Below the pieces are notes generated by a model that did no database searches, was not told the origin of the DNA, and saw only the letters and a list, made by a program, of their open reading frames with translations. A stretch of 64,000 bases of DNA, taken from contig JAJDBP010000031.1 of NCBI GenBank assembly GCA_029261295.1, positions 1-64,000 of the forward strand, written 5' to 3'. Below, piece by piece: positions 16,689 to 26,149 of this stretch; the stretch's first letter is position 1; each line of letters begins with the position of its first letter. Made by a program: the position numbers and the translations under genes. Source of the DNA: Nitrospirales bacterium. Its GTDB lineage: Bacteria > Nitrospirota > Nitrospiria > Nitrospirales > UBA8639.

Positions 16689-18011
16689 ATGCCTAATCTA
16701 TCTAGCCCATCTTCAACCGTTAGCCCTTCTGTTCGCCAACGTATCTCTACAGCTCAATTGCAGCCTGGAATGTTTTTAGTGCGTATTCTGGATTCTTGGT
16801 GGAAATCTCCCTTCTTTCGCCACCGACGTCTTCTAAAAACTATGACGGAGGTCGAACAATTAAAGCGGTCAGGAATTCGTGAAGTAGAAATTGACACCTC
16901 TAAAGGTATAGGTCTTTCCGATGAATCTGAAGTGGGGGTTGATGGTGGAAGTGTAATTGAGAGAGATGAATTAGAAGAGACTGGCGAACACGGTCAATCG
17001 ATTATCAAAGAAACAGAGGGAAGCTTTTCCGCGATTGACCAGGAGCCTGAATTGGAGGGTGTGTCTGAGGAAACGAAAACTCAGCAAGAGATCGTGGAGT
17101 TGCGTGACAATGCGATGGTTGCCGTAAAAGAGGCATTTGAAGGGGGGAAGACCGGCCAGCCCCTTCCGCAACCCACACTGCATGCCCTTGCTCAGAAACT
17201 AATCAAGAAGGCCGTTGCTCATCCTGGCCTTTTGTCACAAATCCTTTTGATTGATTCCCTGAAACAATTTGATAAACCTCTTTATGCCCATGTTCTAGAT
17301 ACGGCAGTGTATTCGATTTTGGTTGGTCTTCAATTAGGATGGGATGAAGGGAAGCTCGAGCAAATTGGTGTTGCGGGGTTATTACATGATGTCGGCTATA
17401 TTCGGTTGCCACAAAATGTGGTCAAGGCAGGGAGGGAACAAGGAAGACATTCTTCACTGCTAAAGCAACATGTCACGATTGGGATCGCGCTGCTTCAGCG
17501 GCAGGCACAATTTTCTCCAAATATTGTCCGAATGGTTGGTGAGCACCATTCGTATCAGGATGGTTCTGGATACCCTCCCTCCCATGGAGCTCATAGCCTC
17601 ATGGAGTCTAGCCAACTGTTAGGAGTCATGGATTATTTTGATGAGCTGTTGACTGGAGGAGGAACCTTGAGAGCTTTGCCGGCGGCCTTAGCTATTCGAA
17701 AACTGTATAAAGAAGCCCAAACAGGTAAATTCCCCATTTTACATATTGAAGCGTTAATCCGAACTTTGGGAGTGTTCCCTATTGGTACGGTGGTCCAACT
17801 TTCTACGCATGAGCAGGCCGTCGTGATAAAGCCAAACTCGGATGTGAGTGTCAAGCCGGTCGTGAAAATTTTTCGGAGCAAGGATGGAGAAAATATTGAA
17901 GAACCTTGGCTTTGTAACTTGGCAAATAAGGAAAATCAAACTGATGATGTTCATATTGTGAAGGTTTTGGAATCTACAGAGTATTCTATTGATCCTCGGG
18001 AGTTTTTCTAG
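16689..18011 (+). CDS. HD-GYP domain c-di-GMP phosphodiesterase
   Basis: A 440-residue protein. The N-terminal part (about 18-75: [17 protein letters not shown]) resembles the DUF3391 module found before HD-GYP domains. An acidic low-complexity linker (about 75-140) follows. The HD-GYP domain (about 165-330) has H-x-LLHDVG near 230 and [12 protein letters not shown] at about 284-295, so the metal-binding HD and the GYP signature are both intact. It is predicted to hydrolyse c-di-GMP to pGpG or GMP. No receiver domain is present, so activity is not directly phospho-controlled. There is no obvious strong ribosome site at the ATG. The hybrid kinase gene begins six bases after the stop, suggesting one transcript. 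Confidence 0.9.
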   Translation: MPNLSSPSSTVSPSVRQRISTAQLQPGMFLVRILDSWWKSPFFRHRRLLKTMTEVEQLKRSGIREVEIDTSKGIGLSDESEVGVDGGSVIERDELEETGEHGQSIIKETEGSFSAIDQEPELEGVSEETKTQQEIVELRDNAMVAVKEAFEGGKTGQPLPQPTLHALAQKLIKKAVAHPGLLSQILLIDSLKQFDKPLYAHVLDTAVYSILVGLQLGWDEGKLEQIGVAGLLHDVGYIRLPQNVVKAGREQGRHSSLLKQHVTIGIALLQRQAQFSPNIVRMVGEHHSYQDGSGYPPSHGAHSLMESSQLLGVMDYFDELLTGGGTLRALPAALAIRKLYKEAQTGKFPILHIEALIRTLGVFPIGTVVQLSTHEQAVVIKPNSDVSVKPVVKIFRSKDGENIEEPWLCNLANKENQTDDVHIVKVLESTEYSIDPREFF

Positions 18012-18016
18012 CCAGT

Positions 18017-21000
18017 ATGTGGGGGAACCCAGCCATCGCGCAGTGTTTATGGGATAGCTTGATAATTGGTGCGTGTCTCGTGAATGGTGACGGTGTGATC
18101 ACAGAAGTCAATGCGGTCGGTTCTCGTCTTTTAGGCCGGGGAGCTGGGAAACCCCCCAATGTGTTCTTCATGGAAGTGTTTGATTCTCTAGGGGTGGATG
18201 AAGATGAAGTGAGTCCACAGTCCATACTAGAACGACTAAAAGTAGAAATGGTGGTCTGGATACCACGTGCTCGCCTGAAATCCAAGCAAGGCATATGGAC
18301 CTGGGTGGAGTGGAAGGGGGTGTTGGTAGAACATTCGCCAACCCCTGTTTTTCTCTTTCTGTTTCGAGATTTACACTCGGAAACCGAATTAGCAAAAGAA
18401 TTTAGTCGGTTAGCCTCTATTCCCGAAGAAAGCCCCTTTCCCATAATCGAGGTGAATGCATTAGGCCATATTCTGTATGCCAATCCTTCTATGGTCTCTT
18501 TGATGGAAGAAAACTCGATTAACCAAGATGGATTTTCAACTGTATTGCCCCAACCCTTTCTTCCAATGGTGACTCGCTGTTTGAATCAAAAAACTCTGGA
18601 GACCAATGTCGACGTTCAAATTGGAGAGGGACACTATGTCTGGACTTTCGCCCCTCATCCAGAAATTGGACTCCTTCGTGGTTACGGTATGGATATTACT
18701 GAACGAAAATGTGCTGAAGAGGAATTATCGGCCTTTGCTGATACCTTAGAAATAAAAAATCAAGAACTGGATCAGGCATTAATGAAAGCCGAAGCTGCGA
18801 CCCACGCAAAAGCGGCTTTTTTGGCCACAATGAGTCACGAAATTCGAACCCCTCTCAATGGTGTCATTGGCATGGCGGAGTTGTTGTTAGATTCCTCTCT
18901 GGATGTGGACCAAAAGGAATGTATCCACATAATCCAGAAATCTGGAGAAGGATTGCTCGCTATTATCAACGATATTTTGGATTTTTCTAAAATCGAATCA
19001 GGGCATATGGCATTAGAGAAAATAGGATTTAATCCTTTGGCGTTAGTGGAAGATGTGATGAATTTGTTTGCTGAGCGGGCGTATCACAAGGGTTTAGATC
19101 TTGCGGCATATGCGGCCTCAGATATTCCTGTTCACCTTTTAGGTGACCCACATCGATTGCGACAAATTTTGAGTAATTTCATTTTCAACGCACTTAAATT
19201 TACCACCAATGGATCGGTGTCTATCGAGATAAGGAAGGTTGACGTTGAATCTGAAGAGCCTCTTGTCCGTTCTAGAAGCGAGCCAGGGGTCTCTGAATCT
19301 CAAGGAGAGGGCTCCGTGGGTTATGTCAGGTTTTCCGTGAAGGATACTGGAATCGGAATTTCTGATGTTGTGCAACAGAAAATTTTCCAAGTATTTACCC
19401 AGGCTGATAGCTCCATGAGTCGAAAGTATGGTGGTTCGGGTTTAGGGTTGGCCATTTGTAAACAGTTGGCTGAATTAATGAACGGCCAGGTCAGAGTCAC
19501 GAGTCAAATTGGAAGTGGGGCGACTTTTTGGTGTGATCTCCCATTCGTTTTTCCCGTTGGTTCAATCATTGATCAGGAGAAGAATAGATTTAGTTCAACC
19601 AAATATTTGCTTGTCTGCTGTACGTCATCTTCATTGGATGCGTCTATTGAAGTGATATCCCGTTATTCCCAAGACAAAGGTGTGCGTGTTTTACGAATGA
19701 ATAATGCACAAGAGACATTAGCCATTTTAGAAAGCAAACGAGAGTGTCTTTCAGATGTGTTGGGGGTTGTCCTTGGTAACGAAGTGATGCAGGCAGAGTG
19801 GAGAGTTTTGCTGGAATCGATTCAATTAACGCCTTTTACAGATCTACGTCTGTTCGCCCTTACTCCCTTTTGGTTGAGGAAAGAACATAAGGACTATCCC
19901 ATACCGTTTGATGAAGTGATTACGATGCCCATTCATCGAGACCAATTCTATCATTGTGTGATAAATGAGCTTGATACAGGTGATGCTTCTTGTGTGACTC
20001 CAATGGTGCATACTAGGGAACCTGATGAATTGATAGCCGCTGACCGTAATCAGCATGTAGAGGAAGGTTCGGTGAGTGAGGAAGTGTTGAAGGAGAATGG
20101 GGGGGGGGAGCCTGCAGTCCTCGTTGTTGAAGATAACCCAATCAATCAAAAAGTTGCTGTCGGGTTTCTTGAAAAGCTTGGATGTCAGGTCCATGTGGCA
20201 GAGTCTGGTCTTCAGGCCCTAACCTATGTTCTCGAAAAAGATCTAGATGTCATTATGATGGATTGGGAATTGCCAGGGATGGATGGATTCGAAACTTCGC
20301 GAGTCATTCGAGAGTTAGAAACTACGGCCTGCTTTCAAGAGCGGTATTCATTGCGTCAGGTTGAACCCTCCTCAAGCTCGCCCGCCCCTTGGCATATTCC
20401 TATCATTGGAATGACGGCTCATAGTTTAACTGAGCAGGCTCAAAATAGTTGGAGCGATGTGATGGATGATTGTGTGTCCAAGCCCATTCATTTACCAGAT
20501 TTAGTAACAGTTCTTGAACGTTGGATAAGCACTGAATGGCGAAATATCGACCGTCCATATTCTCCAAATATGGTTGAACATATCGAACATTTGATTCAAG
20601 GGGAAGCTGTACTCAATATTGCTGAGGATAAGCTACCCGGAAAAGACACGGCATTAAGCCCTCCTTACGACTTTATTGCTGCTCTTCAAGCCCTGGAAGG
20701 GGATGAAAAATTATTCTGTGACTTATTGAGAATTTTTCTTGAAACAACACCTTCATTAATTCAAGAGATGCAGGAGGCTGTCAAGACAGATAATCGACGC
20801 GAGCTCCAACGAAAGGCCCATCAATTGAAAGGGGCCTTATTCGCACTAGCGGCAAATCACGTTGCCAAAAAGGTAGAGTGGCTGGAGAATTCCACTTTTG
20901 ATAGTCATCTCTCGGAGTTACAAAATGGGGTTGAAGAGATGAGCCACGAGTGGGTGGCTTTACGGTCCCAATTCCAGGATGCGCTGGTTTCATGGGAAAA

Positions 21001-21070
21001 AAATGGGGTTTTCACGCCAAAAAGAACAGTTTTAATCAATGGGAAAGGGGCTGAAGGAGAAAGACCGTGA
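18017..21070 (+). CDS. hybrid sensor histidine kinase with receiver and HPt domains
   Basis: A 1017-residue cytosolic phosphorelay kinase with no clear membrane segment. The N-terminal 1-235 has two PAS-like segments (the second ends [10 protein letters not shown]). A coiled coil leads to HisKA with H274 ([11 protein letters not shown]), then HATPase_c ([10 protein letters not shown] box, [16 protein letters not shown]). A receiver-like domain at about 520-650 lacks the acidic pocket and phospho-Asp, so it is a pseudo-receiver. A true receiver (about 700-830) has phospho-acceptor D749 ([11 protein letters not shown]), and a C-terminal HPt has H935 (KAHQLKGAL). A run of ten G lies at codons 695-697 between the two receivers. 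The output regulator is not evident nearby. Confidence 0.9.
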   Translation: MWGNPAIAQCLWDSLIIGACLVNGDGVITEVNAVGSRLLGRGAGKPPNVFFMEVFDSLGVDEDEVSPQSILERLKVEMVVWIPRARLKSKQGIWTWVEWKGVLVEHSPTPVFLFLFRDLHSETELAKEFSRLASIPEESPFPIIEVNALGHILYANPSMVSLMEENSINQDGFSTVLPQPFLPMVTRCLNQKTLETNVDVQIGEGHYVWTFAPHPEIGLLRGYGMDITERKCAEEELSAFADTLEIKNQELDQALMKAEAATHAKAAFLATMSHEIRTPLNGVIGMAELLLDSSLDVDQKECIHIIQKSGEGLLAIINDILDFSKIESGHMALEKIGFNPLALVEDVMNLFAERAYHKGLDLAAYAASDIPVHLLGDPHRLRQILSNFIFNALKFTTNGSVSIEIRKVDVESEEPLVRSRSEPGVSESQGEGSVGYVRFSVKDTGIGISDVVQQKIFQVFTQADSSMSRKYGGSGLGLAICKQLAELMNGQVRVTSQIGSGATFWCDLPFVFPVGSIIDQEKNRFSSTKYLLVCCTSSSLDASIEVISRYSQDKGVRVLRMNNAQETLAILESKRECLSDVLGVVLGNEVMQAEWRVLLESIQLTPFTDLRLFALTPFWLRKEHKDYPIPFDEVITMPIHRDQFYHCVINELDTGDASCVTPMVHTREPDELIAADRNQHVEEGSVSEEVLKENGGGEPAVLVVEDNPINQKVAVGFLEKLGCQVHVAESGLQALTYVLEKDLDVIMMDWELPGMDGFETSRVIRELETTACFQERYSLRQVEPSSSSPAPWHIPIIGMTAHSLTEQAQNSWSDVMDDCVSKPIHLPDLVTVLERWISTEWRNIDRPYSPNMVEHIEHLIQGEAVLNIAEDKLPGKDTALSPPYDFIAALQALEGDEKLFCDLLRIFLETTPSLIQEMQEAVKTDNRRELQRKAHQLKGALFALAANHVAKKVEWLENSTFDSHLSELQNGVEEMSHEWVALRSQFQDALVSWEKNGVFTPKRTVLINGKGAEGERP
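20099..20108 (+). repeat. poly-G tract (10 G) inside the hybrid kinase gene
   Basis: Ten consecutive G encode Gly-Gly-Gly in the linker just before the functional receiver domain. Loss or gain of one base would cut off the receiver and HPt domains while leaving the kinase core. Confidence 0.9.
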
Positions 21071-21176
21071 AACAGGAAGAAATATATTCCTATAATCTTA
21101 AAGCAAGTCTCAAGTTTTGTAAAAATCAGTCCGATACTAGAAACATTATTGGCCAAATTCTAACGAGGGTAACACG

Positions 21177-21404
21177 ATGAAAGATTTGCTGACCTTAAGT
21201 GAAGTTTCGACTTTTTTGAAAGTTCCGAAGTCGACCATTTACAAATTAGCTCGAGAACGCCGGCTTCCTGGTCATAAGGTAGGAAAGCATTGGCGTTTTG
21301 TTCGAGAGGAAATTGAAGCCTGGGTACAAAATGCTGGAGGCGAAGAAGATATGGTTGGTGCCGCTTCTGGAAATGGGGGTCGAGATCGATTTAGCTTAAA
21401 TTAA
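21177..21404 (+). CDS. small helix-turn-helix (excisionase/BldC-type) DNA-binding protein
   Basis: A 75-residue protein with a MerR-like winged helix of the excisionase family: LLTLSEVSTFLKVPKSTIYK, then RRLPGHKVGKHWRFVREEIEAWV. These proteins bind DNA as small regulators (BldC-like) or as phage or plasmid excisionases. No integrase or phage gene is nearby, so a housekeeping regulator is more likely. A Gly-rich tail follows the domain. It stands alone, about 100 bases after the hybrid kinase and before the longest non-coding gap of the window, and could regulate either neighbour. The start is supported by GAGGG upstream. Confidence 0.85.
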   Translation: MKDLLTLSEVSTFLKVPKSTIYKLARERRLPGHKVGKHWRFVREEIEAWVQNAGGEEDMVGAASGNGGRDRFSLN

Positions 21405-21945
21405 ACGCATTTTTCCGTCCTAATTCTCATGTTCTCGGTAGGGTTCCCATTGTTTCTTGATCAGCATGCAGATGGTTTCGACGACTCAAATTCTGAGGAG
21501 AGGATGCCTCAGGTTTGGTCGCCGGTAGGATCTAACTGCCAGCAGGCTTTTCACGGTTTCTTTTTCAAGCCTTTTACCTCCCCTTTGATTTCGATAAACC
21601 ACTAATTCTCCCGTTAGCCACTGATGTAATCGCGGGTCTTATTCTTCTTATTCCCAATCTTAAACCCCTTCAGAAATTCCCACGTTCCAAATTTCAATAA
21701 AGACACCAGAATAAAAGTTTTCCTTATTTTCTTTAGGGGGTGTTGTGCCCTAAAGGGCTTGCCAGGCTTAAGAGGGAAAACTTTTTGAAAGAAAATCTAA
21801 AGAATGGAGAAAAATAAACCGAATTTCAATGTACTGCATGTATTACGTCTCTAGAATTAGTGCGTGTTCAAGGGTGTATCTATATTTTCTTTTTAATAGG
21901 GATGTCTAACAGAGGGTCTTGGGCCCTAGTAGTAAGGAGTTCAGC
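21405..21945. other. 541-base non-coding gap upstream of cheY
   Basis: No gene, tRNA or convincing sigma-28 or sigma-54 site is visible. The notable content is the nested inverted repeat at 21713-21785. The last 40 bases hold the cheY ribosome site (TAAGGAG, 21932-21938). This gap separates the phosphorelay block from chemosensory set 2 and must hold the promoter of cheY-cheZ-cheA. Confidence 0.6.
21713..21785. repeat. nested inverted repeats, possible structured RNA or operator
   Basis: AAAAGTTTTCC (21713-21723) is repeated in reverse complement at 21775-21785 (11 of 11). Inside it, CTTTAGGG (21731-21738) pairs with CCCTAAAG (21748-21755) around a 9-base loop. The two stems nest and could form one folded RNA or a two-site operator about 160 bases before cheY. 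No T-run suited to a terminator follows. Confidence 0.5.
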
Positions 21946-22344
21946 ATGATTGATACAAGTATTAAAGTGTTAGTCGTAGATGATATGTCCACTATGCGCC
22001 GAATTGTGAAAAATGTCTTAAAGCAGATCGGCTTTTCCGATATTACAGAAGCCGAAAATGGGCAAGAGGCTTTGACTAAATTGCGAGGAGGAGATTTTGG
22101 TTTAGTTGTTTCGGATTGGAATATGCCTGTGATGCAAGGAATCGAGTTATTGCGAACGGTGCGTGCCGATGAGGAACTAAAAAATCTCCCGTTTCTAATG
22201 GTAACGGCCGAAGCACAAAAAGAAAATATTATCGAAGCTGTTCAGGCTGGGGTGAGTAACTATGTGGTGAAGCCATTTACAGCGGAAGCTCTTCAAGCAA
22301 AACTAGAGAAAGTATTTGCCAACGTGCAACCTGCAAAAGCCTGA
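21946..22344 (+). CDS. cheY: chemotaxis response regulator CheY
   Basis: A 132-residue receiver domain that, once phosphorylated by CheA, would bind the flagellar switch. The key residues fall at the very positions known from E. coli CheY: D12/D13, phospho-acceptor D57 ([10 protein letters not shown]), T87 (MVTAEA), Y106 and K109 (NYVVKPF). This makes it the classical motor-directed CheY of the two in the window. TAAGGAG lies eight bases before the ATG, so this start is preferred to an upstream in-frame alternative. cheZ follows 47 bases later and a second cheA after that, the usual order in polar-flagellated bacteria. Confidence 0.96.
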   Translation: MIDTSIKVLVVDDMSTMRRIVKNVLKQIGFSDITEAENGQEALTKLRGGDFGLVVSDWNMPVMQGIELLRTVRADEELKNLPFLMVTAEAQKENIIEAVQAGVSNYVVKPFTAEALQAKLEKVFANVQPAKA

Positions 22345-22391
22345 CGATTATCTCGGATGGAATTTATTGTTTGGTGTATAAGGAGAAACCT

Positions 22392-23012
22392 ATGCTGGTA
22401 GATCGTCATATTGAACAAAATACAACGGATTCTCAAGATGAAAATCATTCCATCAATAATGAATTGGCGGAACTGACTAAATACGTTGAAGTGATTACCA
22501 GCACTATCCGTGACATGGAATCCCCAGTCACGACCACCTCTGACCAGCTTCCACAAGCAACGGCACATTTAAACGATTTAGCAAAAATGACTGAAGATGG
22601 CGCTCATCGTGTGTTGACCTTAACTGAGGCTCTTGAGGCCAATCGAGTTTCCATGAAAACCATCCTCCAAAAAATGGGGGGAAATTTAACGGCGGAGCAT
22701 GCCTCTGATGTTGCAGCTCTGGAGGAAATAGTAAAGTCGGACGAGGGAAAACTCATGGATATCCATGTGGCACTTGCTTTTCAGGATCTTGTTGCCCAAC
22801 GGGTGGCCAAACTTGTCACAATTTTAAATGAAGTGCAGCATAAGCTTTTAAAGCTTGTGGTGATCTTCGGTATCCAGCAAAAGAAGGATGGGGCAGTCGA
22901 GAAGGAAGAGGGACGTGGCTATGAAATGCTTCGTCAACTGGAATCTTCGCAAACGACAGCTCTTGAACAAGATCTTGTGGACGATATTTTATCGGAATTT
23001 GGGTGTGATTGA
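22392..23012 (+). CDS. cheZ: CheY-P phosphatase CheZ
   Basis: A 206-residue helical protein, close to the usual CheZ length. Its long hairpin carries the catalytic signature AFQDLVAQ, with D132 and Q136 in the positions of the catalytic Asp and Gln of CheZ (FQDLTGQ). The extreme C-terminus, LEQDLVDDILSEFG, matches the CheY-binding helix of CheZ, joined by a flexible linker. It would speed loss of phosphate from CheY encoded just before it. The ATG at 22392 lies seven bases after AAGGAG; an upstream in-frame GTG would put that site inside the gene. Confidence 0.92.
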   Translation: MLVDRHIEQNTTDSQDENHSINNELAELTKYVEVITSTIRDMESPVTTTSDQLPQATAHLNDLAKMTEDGAHRVLTLTEALEANRVSMKTILQKMGGNLTAEHASDVAALEEIVKSDEGKLMDIHVALAFQDLVAQRVAKLVTILNEVQHKLLKLVVIFGIQQKKDGAVEKEEGRGYEMLRQLESSQTTALEQDLVDDILSEFGCD

Positions 23013-23080
23013 TTGTGAGCCTTTTGGATCAAAAAGGTGGAAAAACCCATGAAATGGTGTCGTGTTGAAAAAGGTATTGT

Positions 23081-24967
23081 ATGAACGATGAAATGCAAGA
23101 AATACTGAACGATTTCCTTGCGGAAAGTTCAGAAATGTTGGAAGCGCTTGATCAACATTTTGTGAAGTTAGAAACTGAACCAACCAATACTGAACTGCTC
23201 AATGAAATTTTTCGTTGCATGCATAGCATGAAGGGCTCAGCAGGTTTCCTTGGGTTTACCCATCTTGTTGAAGTGGCTCATCAGGCCGAAAGTTTGTTGA
23301 ATAAATTGCGACAAGGAGAAATAAGTGTTTCACCTTTTATTATTGACATCATTCTTGAGGCTGTGGATGCCGTCAAGCTTTTACATACCGATATTCGAGA
23401 AACGGGTGGAGATTCCAATGTCGATACAGCCCTGATTGTGAATAAATTAACCCTGACAATGGATAGTGCGGCAGATTTAATGGATGTTAAGCCAGCATCT
23501 CCATCGATAAGCCATGTGCTAACAGATTCTGGGGATCTCTCTGAAGGCAAAGGGAATCAGGAGGAGGACAGGTTGTCACAAGCTTCGGGATCTGTAGATG
23601 GGAGCCTGGTGGATATGGCAGAAACGCCCTCCAATAGCACTCCTGTTTCCGAAGCTGAAAGTCCGGTGGCTCTTTCCGAAGTATTAAACAAAATGCAGGA
23701 GGCAGCGTCTCGAACAGTCCAGGCTGCTTCTGCTGGACAGGCAAAGACTGCTGGTGGAAAAGAAGAAGACATGACCGTTCGTGTCGAGACCAAGCGTCTT
23801 GATCATGTCATGAATTTGGTTGGCGAATTGGTTCTCGGACGCAATCGACTCATGAAGATTGGATCTGGACTTGAGGAACAAGATGAGACGAACCTTTTGG
23901 TTCGTGAACTGAGTCTCACCTTGGCCCAACTCAACCTTGTGACGTCAGATTTGCAGCTTGCCGTCATGAAAACACGGATGGTTCCCATTCGGAAAGTCTT
24001 TTCCCGATTTCCTCGGTTGGTGCGAGATCTTTCGAGTAAATTAGGCAAGCAAGTACGTTTAGAGCTTAATGGGGAAGATACAGAAGTTGATAAATCAGTG
24101 GCTGATGAGCTCGGGGATCCTTTAGTCCATTTAGTTCGAAATTCGATGGATCATGGGCTAGAGTCGATCGAAGAGCGGAAACAATCTGGAAAGAATCCTG
24201 AAGGCACGGTTCGCTTGGCTGCCTTTCAAGAAGGGAATAGCATAGTTATTCGGATTGAAGATGATGGTCGAGGGTTACAAGTTGAAAAAATTGCGGAAAA
24301 AGCCTTAGCTAAGGGATTGATTAGTGAATCTGAGCTGACCGCGATGAGTCCTCAAGACATTATGAAACTTATTTTCCTTCCAGGTTTTAGTACCGCAGAT
24401 CAGGTGAGTGATTTATCTGGCCGTGGAGTTGGAATGGATGTGGTTCGGACAAATATTAGCCGAATGAATGGGAGCTTGGAGTTGGATTCAGAGCCCACTT
24501 TAGGTAGTCAAGTTACGATTAAGCTTCCACTTACTGTGGCGATCATTCAAGCCCTCATGGTTGAAGTAAAAGGTGCCATCTTTGCTGTTCCCTTAGCCTC
24601 CGTCATTGAAGCCGTCAAAGTGACAAAGGAGGACATCAAAAGTGTCAATGGCCAGGCAGTACTTAATCTTCGAGAACGTATTCTTCCTTTATTAGATTTG
24701 GCCCAGACTTTTCAAATTCCCAATGATCATTTGGGAGATGAACGGTATGTGGTTGTGGTGGCTATAGGCGCACAACGGTTTGGGGTTGTCGTGGATCGTT
24801 TGCGAGCACAAGAAGAAGTCGTCATCAAACCGTTAGGAGAATTTTTGGCTAATGTTCAAGGAGTGGCTGGTGCGACTATTACGGGTGATGGAAAAGTGGT
24901 GCTAATTTTGGATATGGCCGATTTGGTGCAGAATGTGGCTGGGACATCTTTTGCGTCCATCCAGTAG
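23081..24967 (+). CDS. cheA: chemotaxis histidine kinase CheA (copy 2)
   Basis: A 628-residue kinase with standard domain order. HPt with H48 (FRCMHSMKGS), a variable acidic linker (about 130-225) in place of P2, P3 dimerisation (about 231-300), an ATPase domain with HLVRNSMDHGLE (about 349), DDGRG (392) and GRGVGMDVV (446), and one CheW-like P5 domain (about 490-620). Unlike copy 1 it has a single CheW module. Placed after cheY and cheZ and before cheV, it is the likely kinase for flagellar steering. GAAAAAGG precedes the ATG. Confidence 0.95.
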   Translation: MNDEMQEILNDFLAESSEMLEALDQHFVKLETEPTNTELLNEIFRCMHSMKGSAGFLGFTHLVEVAHQAESLLNKLRQGEISVSPFIIDIILEAVDAVKLLHTDIRETGGDSNVDTALIVNKLTLTMDSAADLMDVKPASPSISHVLTDSGDLSEGKGNQEEDRLSQASGSVDGSLVDMAETPSNSTPVSEAESPVALSEVLNKMQEAASRTVQAASAGQAKTAGGKEEDMTVRVETKRLDHVMNLVGELVLGRNRLMKIGSGLEEQDETNLLVRELSLTLAQLNLVTSDLQLAVMKTRMVPIRKVFSRFPRLVRDLSSKLGKQVRLELNGEDTEVDKSVADELGDPLVHLVRNSMDHGLESIEERKQSGKNPEGTVRLAAFQEGNSIVIRIEDDGRGLQVEKIAEKALAKGLISESELTAMSPQDIMKLIFLPGFSTADQVSDLSGRGVGMDVVRTNISRMNGSLELDSEPTLGSQVTIKLPLTVAIIQALMVEVKGAIFAVPLASVIEAVKVTKEDIKSVNGQAVLNLRERILPLLDLAQTFQIPNDHLGDERYVVVVAIGAQRFGVVVDRLRAQEEVVIKPLGEFLANVQGVAGATITGDGKVVLILDMADLVQNVAGTSFASIQ

Positions 24968-25091
24968 CGAGATCCTTTGGTAGGTTTATTTTTATTGACT
25001 ATCGCGCAATATGGAAAGCCAATGTTGACAACAATTGAAAGATCAAACGGGCAAAGGCTTTGGCTTCCGTTTAAGGGTTGAGGAGTACGTT

Positions 25092-26048
25092 ATGGCGAAA
25101 TGGATGGCAGAGATTGATCAACGCACTAGCTTAGCTGGGGCAAATAAAATGGAACTATTGATGTTCCATCTTAATACTGATGAAGTCTATGGCATCAATG
25201 TTTTTAAGATTCGGGAAGTGATGAAAATGCCTTCTGTGACGAAGATCCCTGAGACTGATTCACGAATCTTGGGGCTCATAAACTTACGTGGGGAAAACCT
25301 AGCTCTGGTGGATCTGAAGCAAGCGCTAGGTTTGGGAACTTTAGATTTCCAGGGAGCCAAACTCATCATTACGGAATATAACGATAATAAACAAGGGTTT
25401 CTTGTTGGTGGTGTGGATCGGATTATTCGTATGTCTTGGGAAAGTATCAAAGTCCCCCCCCCCATGGTGCATTCCAGTCAGCAGGGGGCGGTGACGGCCG
25501 TCACAAAACTAGAAGATGGTCGGATGGTTCTCATTTTAGATGTGGAAAAAGTATTGGCTGATTTACATCCCCGAGCGGATGAAGAAGTGTTTGTCGGAAT
25601 CGAAATGGTTCGAGGTCTTGCTGGTAAACGAGTTCTGGTCGCTGATGATTCGATTGTGGCTAGAAAACAAATCGTCAAAACTTTGGAACGATTGGGAATG
25701 AAATGGGAAGAAACCCAAACAGGAAAAGAGGCCTTGACACGATTGCGGCAATTAGCCGAAGTGGCTGAAGGTGCGGGGAAATCTATTTGTGAATACCTAT
25801 CAGGAGTGATCACAGATATTGAAATGCCTGAAATGGATGGTTTTTCTCTTACGAAACATATCCGTGCAGACTCTCACCTGAAAGATTTACCCATTTTGAT
25901 GCATTCCTCACTTTCCGGCAAATGTAATGTAGAGAGGGGACAGTCGATGGGGGTGACAGACTACGTCACAAAATTTAATCCCTCTGATCTTCGAGACAAA
26001 CTTGTGAAGCATCTTGGAGGGGGGGAATATGAACCGGTTCATGGGTGA
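25092..26048 (+). CDS. cheV: chemotaxis coupling/response-regulator fusion CheV
   Basis: A 318-residue protein with an N-terminal CheW-like domain (about 18-165: MELLMFHLNTDEVYGINVFK, LGLINLRGE) joined to a C-terminal receiver (about 180-312) with the acidic pair in VADDS and the phospho-Asp in TDIEMPEMDG. CheV couples receptors to CheA and may act as a phosphate sink or adaptation device. GAGGAG eight bases before the ATG at 25092 fixes the start; a longer upstream reading is unlikely. A run of ten C within the CheW domain encodes Pro-Pro-Pro near residue 122, so a one-base slip would remove the receiver domain. Confidence 0.93.
   Translation: MAKWMAEIDQRTSLAGANKMELLMFHLNTDEVYGINVFKIREVMKMPSVTKIPETDSRILGLINLRGENLALVDLKQALGLGTLDFQGAKLIITEYNDNKQGFLVGGVDRIIRMSWESIKVPPPMVHSSQQGAVTAVTKLEDGRMVLILDVEKVLADLHPRADEEVFVGIEMVRGLAGKRVLVADDSIVARKQIVKTLERLGMKWEETQTGKEALTRLRQLAEVAEGAGKSICEYLSGVITDIEMPEMDGFSLTKHIRADSHLKDLPILMHSSLSGKCNVERGQSMGVTDYVTKFNPSDLRDKLVKHLGGGEYEPVHG
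25454..25463 (+). repeat. poly-C tract (10 C) inside cheV
   Basis: Ten consecutive C encode three prolines near residue 122 of CheV, within the CheW domain and before the receiver domain. It is the second ten-base G/C homopolymer in a signalling gene of this window. Confidence 0.9.
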
Positions 26049-26149
26049 ATGGATGTCATCGTTTGGGTTGTGTTTCTTCACGGGTTTTTCCCCATTCACA
26101 TTTCGCGTCGTACCATCCTTTCTAAGCGAACACAGGAAATCTAGATAAA

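Noticed and set aside
21177-21404. Excisionase-like gene as a sign of a phage or integrative element
   Set aside because: No integrase, attachment-site repeat, tRNA or phage gene is found near it.
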